DNA from: Rhodospirillales bacterium
GTDB taxonomy: Bacteria; Pseudomonadota; Alphaproteobacteria; Micavibrionales; Micavibrionaceae
Direction: 5' to 3'
DNA: 64,000 nucleotides
NCBI GenBank assembly: GCA_020638285.1
Contig: JACKIV010000003.1
Coordinates: forward strand, 124,001 to 188,000
Below are positions 41,628 to 50,393 of this stretch, in pieces. Every line of letters starts with the position of its first letter. Positions within the stretch are counted from its first letter, which is position 1. The position numbers and the translations under genes were made by a program. Under the pieces are notes generated by a model, which worked only from the letters and a program-made list of their open reading frames with translations, was not told the origin of the DNA and made no database searches.

Positions 41628-42608
41628 ATGAAAATCTGGATTCTCTGCGAACACGAGAACAAGGATTCCTCTGAGCCGATGCCTTATGATATCGGACGTT
41701 TTGTCGAGGAGGGCCGCAAGAAAGGCCTTCAGATCGAGCTTCGGAATCCTTCGGATTTTGAGCTTTTCGTCGACGGATCGAGCAACAAGAAAATTCTCTA
41801 TAACGGCGAGCCGGTCAGCGTTCCGGACTTTGCAATTCCGCGTATGCTCATCAAGGATCGCGGAGGGTACTTTCCCCTGGCCGTCATCCGGCATCTGGAA
41901 CGCATGGGAACGCGGGTCCTCAATAACGCCTACAGCATCGAGCGGGTGATTGACAAGCTCCATACCCACCAGATTCTGGTTGAACACGGAATCCCGACGC
42001 CAGCGACCTTGCTGGGCAAGTTTCCTTTGAATCTGGATATGGTCGAAAGCCGAATCGGCTTTCCTGCCGTTGTTAAAACTCTTCAGGGGACGTGCGGAAC
42101 AGGTGTTTTTATGGCCAAAGACCGCCAGTCTTTCAAGGATGTCATGGATCTGATTTCCGAAACCAGTTCCGGGATTCAGATTATTTTCCAGAAGTTCATC
42201 GAGACGAGCCACGGGCGCGATTTGCGTCTTCTCGTTTGCGGCGGAAAGGTCGTCGCGGCGATGGAACGCCGGGCGGCGGATGGTGGTTTCAAGGCCAATT
42301 TCAGTACAGGGGGAAGCGTTCAGGCCTTTATTCCGGACCGCGTGGCGGTCGATATGGCCTTGCGCACATCAAGGGCGCTGGGGCTTGATTTCGCGGGGGT
42401 TGACCTGCTGTTTGACGAAGGCGGCGGGTACACTGTGTGCGAGGCCAACGCCATGCCGGACTTTAAGGGGCTTGAAAGCTGCTGTAACGTCAATGTTCCG
42501 CAGGCGGTTTTCAATATGCTTCTGGGCGGGAAGAAAGTTCAGAAAGGCTTTTTCCCGATGTTTGGAATGCAGAGATTCAATCCTTTCCGTCCTAAAATGG
42601 CGGCGTGA
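41628..42608 (+). CDS. RimK-like ATP-grasp ligase
   Basis: 326 residues of the RimK/ATP-grasp family, which join amino acids (often glutamate) to a carboxylate using ATP. After an N-terminal pre-ATP-grasp domain come DKLHTHQILVEHGIPTPAT, the nucleotide loop VVKTLQGTCGTGVFMA, FQKFIETSHGRDLRLLVCGG, MERRAADGGFKANFSTGGS and the metal-binding VCEANAMPDFKGLESC. The family includes RimK (adds glutamate to S6) and cofactor or tag-forming ligases; the substrate is not evident. A perfect terminator follows. Confidence 0.88.
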   Translation: MKIWILCEHENKDSSEPMPYDIGRFVEEGRKKGLQIELRNPSDFELFVDGSSNKKILYNGEPVSVPDFAIPRMLIKDRGGYFPLAVIRHLERMGTRVLNNAYSIERVIDKLHTHQILVEHGIPTPATLLGKFPLNLDMVESRIGFPAVVKTLQGTCGTGVFMAKDRQSFKDVMDLISETSSGIQIIFQKFIETSHGRDLRLLVCGGKVVAAMERRAADGGFKANFSTGGSVQAFIPDRVAVDMALRTSRALGLDFAGVDLLFDEGGGYTVCEANAMPDFKGLESCCNVNVPQAVFNMLLGGKKVQKGFFPMFGMQRFNPFRPKMAA

Positions 42609-42625
42609 CATTCGGAATGCCTGTA

Positions 42626-42662
42626 AAAAAGAACGCCGGAAGAAATATCTGGCGTTCTTTTT
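42626..42662 (+). terminator. intrinsic terminator after the RimK-like gene
   Basis: AAAAAGAACGCC (42626-42637) pairs perfectly over 12 bases with GGCGTTCTTTTT (42651-42662) around a 13-base loop, and the right arm ends in the T-run. The A-rich left arm makes it usable from the opposite strand too. It separates the RimK-like gene from cmk. Confidence 0.9.
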
Positions 42663-42686
42663 ATGGATGGTTAAACTCTCCTCCCC

Positions 42687-43367
42687 ATGAACAAGGCAAA
42701 GTCCCCTGTTATTATCGCCATTGATGGGCCGGCGGTCAGTGGAAAGGGCACGCTGGCGAAAGCCTTGGCGGATGCCTTGGGTTTCGCCTGTCTGGATACG
42801 GGGGCAACGTATCGCGTGGCGGCGCGGATGGTGCTGGAATCCGGGGGTGACCCGGCCGACGAGCGCGCGGCGGTTGTGGCGGCTCAAGAGGCTGCTGGCG
42901 CTATGGAAATAGACTGGCTTCACGATCCGGCGATTCGGACCGAGGCCGTATCTCGGGCTACATCGAAAATCTCTGTTTTTCCGGGGGTGCGGGATGCCCT
43001 GACCGCCTGGCAGCGGCGCTTTGCTGCCGATCCGCCGGGTGGCGCGCCGGGGGTTGTTCTTGATGGCCGGGATATCGGGACGGTGGTGTGCCCTCGGGCA
43101 GATTTCAAGTTTTATGTCACTGCAAGCCCGGAAATTCGTGCCAGACGATTGATTCAGAAGTTGCAATTGCCCGCCGATGAGGTTACATATGACGCCGTTC
43201 TGGCGGATTTGCGCGAACGCGACGCCCGGGATTCCACGCGGGAAAGCGCGCCCCTGCGGGCGGCGGAGGATGCGATTTTGGTCGATACCTCGGGGCTTTC
43301 GGCGGACGGAGTCCTCGGCGTTGTCCTCGCTCATATCCGCCAAAGGCGACCGGACCTCTGCCGTTAG
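42687..43367 (+). CDS. cmk: cytidylate kinase
   Basis: Phosphorylates CMP and dCMP with ATP. 226 residues: P-loop IDGPAVSGKGTLAKAL, LDTGATYRVAARM, VVLDGRDIGTVVCPRADFKFYVTAS and the lid region RERDARDSTRESAPLRAAEDA. The DGP-SGKGT P-loop and the DGRDIGT motif are diagnostic. It heads the conserved cmk-rpsA-ihfB-lapA order. Confidence 0.97.
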   Translation: MNKAKSPVIIAIDGPAVSGKGTLAKALADALGFACLDTGATYRVAARMVLESGGDPADERAAVVAAQEAAGAMEIDWLHDPAIRTEAVSRATSKISVFPGVRDALTAWQRRFAADPPGGAPGVVLDGRDIGTVVCPRADFKFYVTASPEIRARRLIQKLQLPADEVTYDAVLADLRERDARDSTRESAPLRAAEDAILVDTSGLSADGVLGVVLAHIRQRRPDLCR

Positions 43368-43431
43368 AATCGGGAAAAACAGGAACGGTTCCGGGCCGCC
43401 ATACAGTTGAAGTCGAAAGGACGTATTTTAC

Positions 43432-45231
43432 ATGGCACATGCAGCCGCTAATCTCAAAGACCGCGAAGAATCAGGGGATTTCGCCGCCCTTCTTACGGAA
43501 TCCCTCGGCGGGAGCAAGAATTTTCAGGGCCGGGTCGTTCAGGGCCGGATTATCGAAATAACAGATGATTTTGTCATCATTGACGTGGGTCTGAAGGCCG
43601 AAGGCCGCGTTTCCAAACGCGAATTCATGACACCAGGTCAGGAAACCGAAATTCGCCTTGGCGACAAGGTCGAAGTCTATGTCGAGCGGATGGAAGACCG
43701 CAACGGCGAGACCCAGTTGTCCCGCGAAAAGGCCCGCCGCGAAGAGGTCTGGGTTGATCTCGAAAAAGCATCCGAGAAGAAAGAGCGCGTCACCGGGGTT
43801 ATTTCCGGCCGCGTCAAGGGCGGGTTCACCGTCGATCTGGGCGGCGCCGTGGCGTTCCTGCCGGGCTCTCAGGTCGATATCCGTCCGGTGCGCGATGTGT
43901 CGCCCCTCATGGGCACGCCGCAACCTTTCCATATCCTCAAGATGGACCGCAGCCGGGGCAATATCGTCGTCTCGCGCCGCGCCGTTCTGGAGGAAAGCCG
44001 CGAGGAAGCCCGCAGCGATCTGCTCGGCACCCTCAAGGAAGGCATGATCATTCAGGGCGTTGTCAAGAACATCACCGACTACGGCGCGTTCGTGGATCTG
44101 GGCGGGGTCGATGGGCTTCTCCATGTGACCGACATTTCGTGGAAGCGGGTCAACCATCCGTCCGAAGTGCTTCAGATTGGCCAGAGCGTGGACGTGCAAA
44201 TCGTTCGCTTTAACGAGGAAACCCAGCGGATTTCTCTGGGCATGAAGCAACTCGAGCAGGATCCATGGAAGGGCGTCGCCGCCCGCTATTCAGGCGGGAT
44301 GCGTCTTAAAGGGCGCGTGACCAATATCACCGATTACGGCGCCTTTGTGGAGCTGGAGCCGGGGATCGAAGGTCTGGTCCATGTTTCGGAAATGTCCTGG
44401 ACCAAGAAGAACATCCATCCTGGCAAGATCGTTTCGACCTCGCAGGAAGTGGACGTCATTGTTCTGGATGTCGATCCGGACAAGCGCCGCGTTTCTCTGG
44501 GGCTGAAACAATGCCAGGAAAACCCGTGGAAGCAGTTTTCCGAAACGCACAAGGCTGGCGATATTCTGGAAGGCGAAATCCGTAATGTTACCGAGTTTGG
44601 TCTGTTTGTGGCCATGCCGGGCGATATTGACGGGATGGTGCATTTGTCGGATGTTTCGTGGGAAGATTCGAGTGAAGAAGCCCTCAAGGCCTATAAAAAG
44701 GGCGATATGCTCAAGGTCAAGGTTCTGGATATCGATCCGGAAAAGGAACGGATTGCGCTTGGGGTCAAGCAACTGTCCGGTTCTGGTCCGACGGAGGAAT
44801 CCTTCTCTGGTCCCGCGCGGGGTGAGGTCGTGACCTGTACGGTGGCTTCGGTCCATGACAAGGGCATTGAAGTGACGACCAACGACGGTATGAAAGGCTC
44901 GATCAAAAAGGCCGATCTGTCGCGTGAGCGTTCCGAACAACGTCCGGATCGCTTTGCCGTTGGCGAAAAGCTGGACGCCAAGGTGGTCGGCGTGGACAAG
45001 AAGACCCGCTCATTACAGCTTTCCATAAAGGCCCGCGAAATCGACGAGGACAAGCAGGCGATGGATACTTTTGGTTCAACCGAAAGCGGCGCGTCTCTTG
45101 GTGATATTCTCGGCGCAGCCCTCGGGCGCAAGGAGGCGGTTCCCGCTTCGCAGACGGAAGAGCCTGTTGAAAAGCCGAAGAGAAAGGCGCCTTCCAAGAA
45201 GAAAAAAACAGAAGGCGATGCGGACGCGTAA
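43432..45231 (+). CDS. rpsA: 30S ribosomal protein S1
   Basis: S1 binds mRNA leaders and helps place them on the 30S subunit. 599 residues with six S1 (OB-fold) domains at roughly 30-100, 115-185, 202-272, 289-360, 376-447 and 466-535; domains 3 to 5 are best conserved (repeated DYGAFV-type strands, LVHVSEMSWTKKNIHPG). The tail after 540 is acidic then Lys-rich (KRKAPSKKKKTEGDADA). ATG 43432 is preceded by AAAGGACG. A clear terminator follows. Confidence 0.97.
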   Translation: MAHAAANLKDREESGDFAALLTESLGGSKNFQGRVVQGRIIEITDDFVIIDVGLKAEGRVSKREFMTPGQETEIRLGDKVEVYVERMEDRNGETQLSREKARREEVWVDLEKASEKKERVTGVISGRVKGGFTVDLGGAVAFLPGSQVDIRPVRDVSPLMGTPQPFHILKMDRSRGNIVVSRRAVLEESREEARSDLLGTLKEGMIIQGVVKNITDYGAFVDLGGVDGLLHVTDISWKRVNHPSEVLQIGQSVDVQIVRFNEETQRISLGMKQLEQDPWKGVAARYSGGMRLKGRVTNITDYGAFVELEPGIEGLVHVSEMSWTKKNIHPGKIVSTSQEVDVIVLDVDPDKRRVSLGLKQCQENPWKQFSETHKAGDILEGEIRNVTEFGLFVAMPGDIDGMVHLSDVSWEDSSEEALKAYKKGDMLKVKVLDIDPEKERIALGVKQLSGSGPTEESFSGPARGEVVTCTVASVHDKGIEVTTNDGMKGSIKKADLSRERSEQRPDRFAVGEKLDAKVVGVDKKTRSLQLSIKAREIDEDKQAMDTFGSTESGASLGDILGAALGRKEAVPASQTEEPVEKPKRKAPSKKKKTEGDADA

Positions 45232-45263
45232 GCGGACTTTCGTCTTCTCTGGATTTGTAAAAC

Positions 45264-45289
45264 ACCCCGCCGCATGCGGGGTATTTTTT
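45264..45289 (+). terminator. intrinsic terminator after rpsA
   Basis: ACCCCGC (45264-45270), loop CGCAT, GCGGGGT (45276-45282), then ATTTTTT. A GC-rich 7-pair stem plus T-run, 32 bases past the rpsA stop. Confidence 0.88.
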
Positions 45290-45356
45290 ATGCGCAGGAT
45301 TTTTTTGTGCATCAAGAGCGTTTCTATTTGAAAACCGTTTCCAATCAATGTATTGC

Positions 45357-45385
45357 TTGACGGGCGGGAAAAATTGAGTCATTCT
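45357..45385 (+). promoter_or_regulatory. tentative promoter of ihfB
   Basis: TTGACG at 45357-45362, 17-base spacer, CATTCT at 45380-45385. The -35 is good and the -10 is poor. If used, ihfB would have a leader of about 110 bases holding small hairpins (CCTGA-AATA-TCAGG-TTTTT at 45414-45432 and GGTGC-AAG-GCACC near 45455). Confidence 0.35.
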
Positions 45386-45501
45386 GCGCTCATAGGGAAA
45401 AGACTTGCATTATCCTGAAATATCAGGTTTTTATTCTGTGGCGAGAAAGCCCCGGTGCAAGGCACCACGTTTCCCATGTGGGACAGAAAAAAGGACAGGA
45501 C

Positions 45502-45789
45502 ATGACCAAATCGGAACTCGTTCAACAGCTGGCGGAGCGCAATCCGCATCTTTATCTGCGCGATGTTGAGAAGGTCGTCGATACGATTTTTGACGAAATT
45601 ACTCAGGCGCTTTCGCGCGGAGATCGGGTCGAACTGCGCGGATTCGGGGCATTTTCCGTCAAGGAACGTGAAGGGCGTATCGGGCGCAATCCACGGACCG
45701 GGGAATCGGTCAAGGTCGGTCCGAAACGTTTGCCGTTCTTTAAGACCGGCAAGGCCTTGCGCGAGAGACTGAACGAAAGCAAAAAATGA
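45502..45789 (+). CDS. ihfB: integration host factor subunit beta
   Basis: Partner of IhfA for sequence-specific DNA bending. 95 residues from ATG 45502 (MTKSELVQQLAERNPHLYLR), with VELRGFGAFSVKEREGRIGRNPRTGESV and FFKTGKALRERL near the end. The N-terminal NPHLYLRDVEKVV helix is the IhfB version rather than HU. The frame is open back to 45478, but those 8 residues are not conserved. It lies downstream of rpsA, the usual place, but a terminator and a tentative promoter lie between them. Confidence 0.95.
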   Translation: MTKSELVQQLAERNPHLYLRDVEKVVDTIFDEITQALSRGDRVELRGFGAFSVKEREGRIGRNPRTGESVKVGPKRLPFFKTGKALRERLNESKK

Positions 45790-46136
45790 CTTTCCTTCGC
45801 TGGATCGCCGGAACGGTGTTTGCTATTGCGGCGGTTCTGTTTGCTGTTGCGAACTTGGCGGATGTTTCGGTGGTCTGGAGTCCTTTTCACCCGGCGCTTG
45901 TCATGCCTTTGTCCGTTTTTGGACTTGGGATGGCGGCGGTGGGGTTTGTGGCCGGGGGTGTGCTGGTCTGGATCAACGGTCGGTCCGTTCGTTGTGACCT
46001 CCGCGCCCGGAAAAAGCAGATTCGGGATCTGGAATCGGCTCTTGAATCTGCGAATGAAAATACGCTTGCCCCTGTACGGAAAAACGATCCTCTTCCGCCT
46101 CTTCTCTCTGTTTCTTCTTCTCCACCCACATCTTGA
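45786..46136 (+). CDS. lapA: LapA-family (DUF1049) membrane protein
   Basis: 116 residues with two membrane helices (about 5-27 and 40-66) and a C-terminal charged helix (CDLRARKKQIRDLESALESA), the LapA layout. LapA proteins act with LapB to regulate LpxC and so LPS synthesis in E. coli; lapB is not in the window. Its ATG overlaps the ihfB stop by 4 bases, so the two are translationally coupled, the usual order in proteobacteria. The tail is a short Pro/Ser-rich stretch. Confidence 0.85.
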   Translation: MTFLRWIAGTVFAIAAVLFAVANLADVSVVWSPFHPALVMPLSVFGLGMAAVGFVAGGVLVWINGRSVRCDLRARKKQIRDLESALESANENTLAPVRKNDPLPPLLSVSSSPPTS

Positions 46137-46142
46137 GGCCCC

Positions 46143-46862
46143 ATGAAACCGGAAATTTTCTGTGCCCTCGATACCACGGATATCGAAAAGGCGAAGACAT
46201 TGGCCGGGTCGATCTCGTCTGTGTGTGGGTTAAAGCTTGGCCTTGAGTTTTTTAATGCTCATGGACCGCAAGGCATTCGCGCTGTAATGGAGTCTGCCCC
46301 GGATGGAGTTTTGTTCCTGGATCTGAAATTTCATGACATTCCCAACACGGTTGCAGGGGCTGTTCGGGCGGTCATGCCCTTGGCGCCGCACTATTTCAAT
46401 GTCCATGCGTCTGGCGGAACAGAGATGATGCGCGCGGCGCTGGATGCCGCGCAGGGGGAGACCGCTCGTCTGGGCGTTTCCCCTCCGAAGCTGCTGGCCG
46501 TGACGGTTTTGACGAGTCTGGGCGATTCAGAACTTGAGGCCGTAGGACAGGCGCGCCCGGCATCGGATCAGGTGCGCAGGCTGGCCGATCTGGCACAAAG
46601 GTCCGGTCTTGACGGCGTGGTGTGCTCAGCGCATGAAATTGTGGCGCTGCGAGCCGCATGCGGACCGGATTTTGTTCTGATGGTACCGGGGATTCGTCCT
46701 GTCGGGGCGGATCTTGGTGATCAAAAGCGCGTTATGACTCCGGCGGCGGCGATGCAGGCCGGGGCAAGCCATCTGGTAATCGGGCGCCCTGTCACGGGTG
46801 CGGCGGACCCGGCGGAAGCGGCGCGCGGGATCCTGCGATCTATCCACGAGGTTTCGCCGTGA
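46143..46862 (+). CDS. pyrF: orotidine 5'-phosphate decarboxylase
   Basis: Last step of UMP synthesis. 239 residues in a TIM barrel: FCALDTTD at strand 1, the catalytic Lys/Asp set in FLDLKFHDIPNTVAGAV, YFNVHASGG, and the phosphate-binding VPGIRPVGADLGDQKRVMTP and HLVIGRPVTGA. It begins 6 bases after lapA and overlaps trpF by 4 bases (GTGA), implying coupled translation of pyrimidine and tryptophan enzymes. Confidence 0.97.
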   Translation: MKPEIFCALDTTDIEKAKTLAGSISSVCGLKLGLEFFNAHGPQGIRAVMESAPDGVLFLDLKFHDIPNTVAGAVRAVMPLAPHYFNVHASGGTEMMRAALDAAQGETARLGVSPPKLLAVTVLTSLGDSELEAVGQARPASDQVRRLADLAQRSGLDGVVCSAHEIVALRAACGPDFVLMVPGIRPVGADLGDQKRVMTPAAAMQAGASHLVIGRPVTGAADPAEAARGILRSIHEVSP

Positions 46863-47515
46863 TTCCGGTCAAAATCTGCGGAATTACGACACCCGAATCC
46901 GCCTGGAGCGCTGTGTGCAATGGGGCGGCTTTTATAGGGTTTGTTTTCTATCCACCTTCGCCCCGGTCCGTGACGCCGGAGCAGGCGGCGGACATTTCTC
47001 GATCCTGCGCGGGACAGATCCAGACAGTGGCGCTCTTTGTCGATCCAACGGATGAGGATTTACAGGCGGTTTTTAATGCGTTTACGCCGGACATTATTCA
47101 ACTCCATGGGGCGGAGTCTCCGGATCGGGTGCGCTGGATCCGGATGCACGCAGGCCGTCCGGTGATCAAGGCGCTTGGCGTGTCCAGTGCTGCGGACGTG
47201 GCCGAAGCAAAAGCGTATGAGGATGTCGCCGACTGGGTTTTGTTTGATGCCAAGCCAACCGGAGGTTTGCCGGGTGGGACGGGGCGATCCTTTGACTGGG
47301 GAATCCTGCGGGACTATCGTGGCTCCAGACCATGGATTCTTTCGGGGGGGCTCAATGTCGATAATATCGGTGCAGCGCTCTCGGTGTGCAGGCCGGACGC
47401 GATCGACCTGTCCAGTGGTGTTGAAGACGCCCCGGGACACAAAAGCGAAGTGCTCATCAATCAATTCTTTGAAGAGCTGAGCGCTATCAATCGGTCCCCG
47501 TCTTCACGAGGATGA
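46859..47515 (+). CDS. trpF: phosphoribosylanthranilate isomerase
   Basis: TrpF catalyses the Amadori rearrangement in tryptophan synthesis. 218 residues; the catalytic Cys is in VKICGITTPE at the start, followed by GFVFYPPSPRSV, IIQLHGAESPD, and GGTGRSFDWGIL and SGGLNVDNIG for phosphate binding, ending AIDLSSGVEDAPGHKS. The start is GTG 46859, overlapping the pyrF stop. In most alphaproteobacteria trpB and trpA follow; here lon converges after 8 bases instead. Confidence 0.96.
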   Translation: MIPVKICGITTPESAWSAVCNGAAFIGFVFYPPSPRSVTPEQAADISRSCAGQIQTVALFVDPTDEDLQAVFNAFTPDIIQLHGAESPDRVRWIRMHAGRPVIKALGVSSAADVAEAKAYEDVADWVLFDAKPTGGLPGGTGRSFDWGILRDYRGSRPWILSGGLNVDNIGAALSVCRPDAIDLSSGVEDAPGHKSEVLINQFFEELSAINRSPSSRG

Positions 47516-47523
47516 TGTTTTCT

Positions 47524-49938
47524 CTAATGCCTTATCACGCCATCGTCAGGGGCGGACTCTGCGGAAGTTGTCGCTGCCGGGTCAATCTGCGGATCTTCCT
47601 CTTCCACGATCGGGACGGGACGACGGGTCAGAGCGTGTTCCAGAACTTCGTCTATGCTGGAAACCGGCACAATTTCAATGCCTTTTTTCACGCTGGCCGG
47701 GATTTCGGGCAGATCTTTTTCGTTCTCTTTTGGAATGAGAACCTTGACGATTCCGCCGCGCAGGGCCGCGAGTAATTTTTCTTTCAGGCCTCCGATGGCG
47801 GTTACATGGCCGCGCAGGTTGATCTCTCCTGTCATTGCGATATCACGCCGCACGGGAATTCCGGTCAGGGCCGAGACGATGGCCGTGGTCATGCCTGCAC
47901 CCGCCGAAGGTCCGTCTTTGGGAGTGGCGCCTTCGGGGACATGGACGTGGATATTGCTATCCATCAGTTTCTTCCGGACGATACCAAAAGAGGCCGCGCG
48001 GGATTTAATCAGCATTTCCGCAACGGTGATGGATTCCTTCATAACGTCTTTCAGGTTCCCGGTGGTGGTTACCTTGCCGTCCTTGCCGGGCAGGGTTACA
48101 GCTTCGATGGAAAGCAGGTCGCCACCCGCTTCGGTATAGGCCAGACCGTTAACAACGCCCATGCGGTCTTTTTCTTCGATCTCGCCGTGACGGAATTTCC
48201 GGATTCCTGCGAATTTCTCAAGAGTGCGCGGCGTGATGGCGACTTTTTTACGTTCTTCCATCAGGATTTCCTTGACGGCTTTGCGGCACAGATTGGCCAG
48301 TTCCCGTTCCAGATTCCGCACGCCTGCTTCGCGCGTGTAGTAACGGATCAGGTCGAGCAGGGCATCATCGCTGATGGAAAACTCGTCGGACTTAAGACCC
48401 GCAGCTTTGATCTGCTTTTTTAGCAGGTGCCGCTTGACGATCTGGAGTTTTTCTTCCTCGGTATAGCCCGAGATGCGGATAACCTCCATCCGGTCGAGCA
48501 GGGGGCGGGGCATGTCGAGCGTGTTGGCTGTGCAGATGAACATGACATCCGACAGGTCGTAATCCAGCTCCAGATAATGGTCATTGAACTTGTCGTTTTG
48601 TTCGGGGTCCAGAACCTCGAGCAGGGCCGAAGACGGGTCGCCCCGCCAGTCCATGCCAAGTTTGTCAATTTCATCAAGCAGAAACAGGGGGTTGGATGTC
48701 TTTGCCTTCTTCATGCCCTGAATGATTTTGCCGGGCATGGCCCCGATATAGGTCCGGCGGTGCCCACGAATTTCGCTTTCGTCTCGCACGCCGCCCAGAG
48801 AAACCCGCACGAAATGGCGATTTGTCGCCTTGGCGATCGACTGGCCAAGAGAAGTCTTTCCCACTCCCGGGGGGCCAAGAAGGCACAGGATCGAGCCTTT
48901 AACCTTGTGCGTCCGATTCTGGACGGCCAGATATTCCAGAATCCGTTCCTTGACTTTTTCGAGACCGAAATGGTCCTTGTCCAGAATTTTAGCGGCGTCC
49001 GGCAGGTCGCTTTTAAGCTTTGTCCGTTTGTTCCATGGCACAGACAAAACCCAGTCAAGGTAGTTACGTACGACGGTGGCTTCGGCAGACATGGGGCTCA
49101 TCTGGCGAAGTTTGCGCAACTCACCTTTGGCCTTTTCTTTGGCCTCTTTGCTCATCCGGGTTTCTTCGATTCTCTTGTCCAGATCTTCAAGCTCGTCGGT
49201 GCCTTCGTTTTCACCCAGTTCCTTGTGGATGGCTTTGAGTTGCTCGTTAAGGTAGTAATCCCTCTGGGTCTTTTCCATCTGGCGTTTGACGCGAGTGCGA
49301 ACGCGTTTTTCGACCTGAAGAACGCCGATTTCGCCTTCCATAAGACCATAAAGCCGCTCAAGACGATCCAGTGCGGAGGGCATCTCAAGGATCTGTTGTT
49401 TTTCGTGAATTTTCAGCGCCAGATGCGATGCAACCGTATCGGCGATTTTTGCTGGATCTTCGATTGATCCAACGGAAACAATGACTTCCGGCGGGATTTT
49501 CTTGTTTAACTTTATGTACTGCTCAAACTGCGCAACCACGGCGCGAGCCAGAGCGGACAACTCCTGACTTTCAACCGACGGGTCGGCGATATCGGTGACC
49601 AGAGCGCGGATATAGTCCGGGCCATCGGTGTAATCAAGAACCCGGACGCGTCGTCCGCCTTCGACCAGAACCTTGACGGTTCCATCGGGCAGACGGAGGA
49701 GCTGGAGGATATTTCCGATTGTTCCGACGGTGTAGAGGTCAGAGGCCTGCGGACTGTCTTCTGATGCAGATTTTTGTGTTACCAAAAGGATTTGCTTGTC
49801 TTCCTTCATAACATGCTCGAGGGCATGGACTGAACGCTCCCTCCCTACGAACAGCGGGACAATCATGTGTGGAAAGACGACAATGTCACGCAGGGGAAGG
49901 ACGGCGAAAGCGTTTTCGTGGCCGGGCGTATCCATCAT
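47524..49938 (-). CDS. lon: ATP-dependent protease Lon
   Basis: Hexameric AAA+ serine protease that degrades misfolded and regulatory proteins. 804 residues from ATG 49938: LON substrate-binding domain (LPLRDIVVFPHMIVPLFVGR), helical middle, AAA+ module with Walker A LLGPPGVGKTSLGQSIA and LLDEIDKLG, and the protease domain with catalytic Ser in PKDGPSAGAGMTTAI and Lys in AIGGLKEKLLAALRGG. GAAGGGACG lies before the start. An open extension to 50142 is not Lon-like. Downstream convergent with trpF. Confidence 0.97.
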   Translation of the reverse strand: MMDTPGHENAFAVLPLRDIVVFPHMIVPLFVGRERSVHALEHVMKEDKQILLVTQKSASEDSPQASDLYTVGTIGNILQLLRLPDGTVKVLVEGGRRVRVLDYTDGPDYIRALVTDIADPSVESQELSALARAVVAQFEQYIKLNKKIPPEVIVSVGSIEDPAKIADTVASHLALKIHEKQQILEMPSALDRLERLYGLMEGEIGVLQVEKRVRTRVKRQMEKTQRDYYLNEQLKAIHKELGENEGTDELEDLDKRIEETRMSKEAKEKAKGELRKLRQMSPMSAEATVVRNYLDWVLSVPWNKRTKLKSDLPDAAKILDKDHFGLEKVKERILEYLAVQNRTHKVKGSILCLLGPPGVGKTSLGQSIAKATNRHFVRVSLGGVRDESEIRGHRRTYIGAMPGKIIQGMKKAKTSNPLFLLDEIDKLGMDWRGDPSSALLEVLDPEQNDKFNDHYLELDYDLSDVMFICTANTLDMPRPLLDRMEVIRISGYTEEEKLQIVKRHLLKKQIKAAGLKSDEFSISDDALLDLIRYYTREAGVRNLERELANLCRKAVKEILMEERKKVAITPRTLEKFAGIRKFRHGEIEEKDRMGVVNGLAYTEAGGDLLSIEAVTLPGKDGKVTTTGNLKDVMKESITVAEMLIKSRAASFGIVRKKLMDSNIHVHVPEGATPKDGPSAGAGMTTAIVSALTGIPVRRDIAMTGEINLRGHVTAIGGLKEKLLAALRGGIVKVLIPKENEKDLPEIPASVKKGIEIVPVSSIDEVLEHALTRRPVPIVEEEDPQIDPAATTSAESAPDDGVIRH

Positions 49939-50246
49939 GACTTTCGTCCCTTCTGTTCTCTGTATCAAGGGATTGTACAGGTTAATTCTTTCCGAATCCT
50001 TGCCGTTCCCGGGGCTTGAGAGGGTGTTTTCCCACAGAAAGGCCGTAAAATGGTGCTCACTATGCCATGAACCCGGTCCGGTTACAAACGGAGAAAACCG
50101 CCTTGTCCGGGCTTTATGTAAGGCCCTGTGGCGAGAGATCAAGGGGAAAAATCCTGATTTTCCTTTTTGTGGGCGGAAAAAATGCCTTGACTTTATGTAA
50201 AATATAGTCAGAATGCATGCTGGATAAAATCAAAGAGGAGGGGCCA
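49939..50246. other. gap between lon and the small secreted ORF
   Basis: About 308 bases between divergent starts, with no gene I can support. On the minus strand TACAAT at 49972-49977 is a possible -10 for lon, without a good -35. On the plus strand TTGACT (50187-50192) could be a -35 for the ORF at 50247, but the matching -10 is poor. I see no clear heat-shock promoter. Confidence 0.5.
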
Positions 50247-50393
50247 ATGACGCCGAAGCAAAAAATGACACTTGCGTTCGCATTTGTTCTTGCCGCCGCC
50301 AGTTTTTGTATGCCCATTTCAAAAAGCCCGGATTTCGACTTGCAGGCCAAGGCTCAGGATGCAACGTCTATGAGTTCTTTCCCTTCTCCATAA
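50247..50393 (+). CDS. 48-residue secreted or membrane peptide
   Basis: A short frame with a strong ribosome site, AGAGGAGGGGCC, directly before its ATG. The product begins MTPKQKMTLAFAFVLAAASF, a classic signal-peptide pattern (basic start, hydrophobic core, possible cut after ASF-C or PIS), and ends with a short polar tail, SFPSP. It overlaps the 3' end of convergent fcl by 40 bases. The initiation signal supports a real gene; the function is unknown, and a non-coding leader cannot be excluded. Confidence 0.5.
   Translation: MTPKQKMTLAFAFVLAAASFCMPISKSPDFDLQAKAQDATSMSSFPSP

Noticed and set aside
42369..43343. 324-residue frame antisense to cmk and the RimK-like gene
   Set aside because: Crosses the perfect terminator at 42626-42662 and two conserved genes on the other strand; no recognisable domain.
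44050..44780. Repeated sequence in rpsA considered as a DNA repeat array
   Set aside because: The similarity is the tandem S1 domains of the protein, not a nucleotide repeat; no CRISPR-like spacing.
49939..50142. 68-residue upstream extension of lon
   Set aside because: Not conserved in Lon, and ATG 49938 has a good ribosome site.
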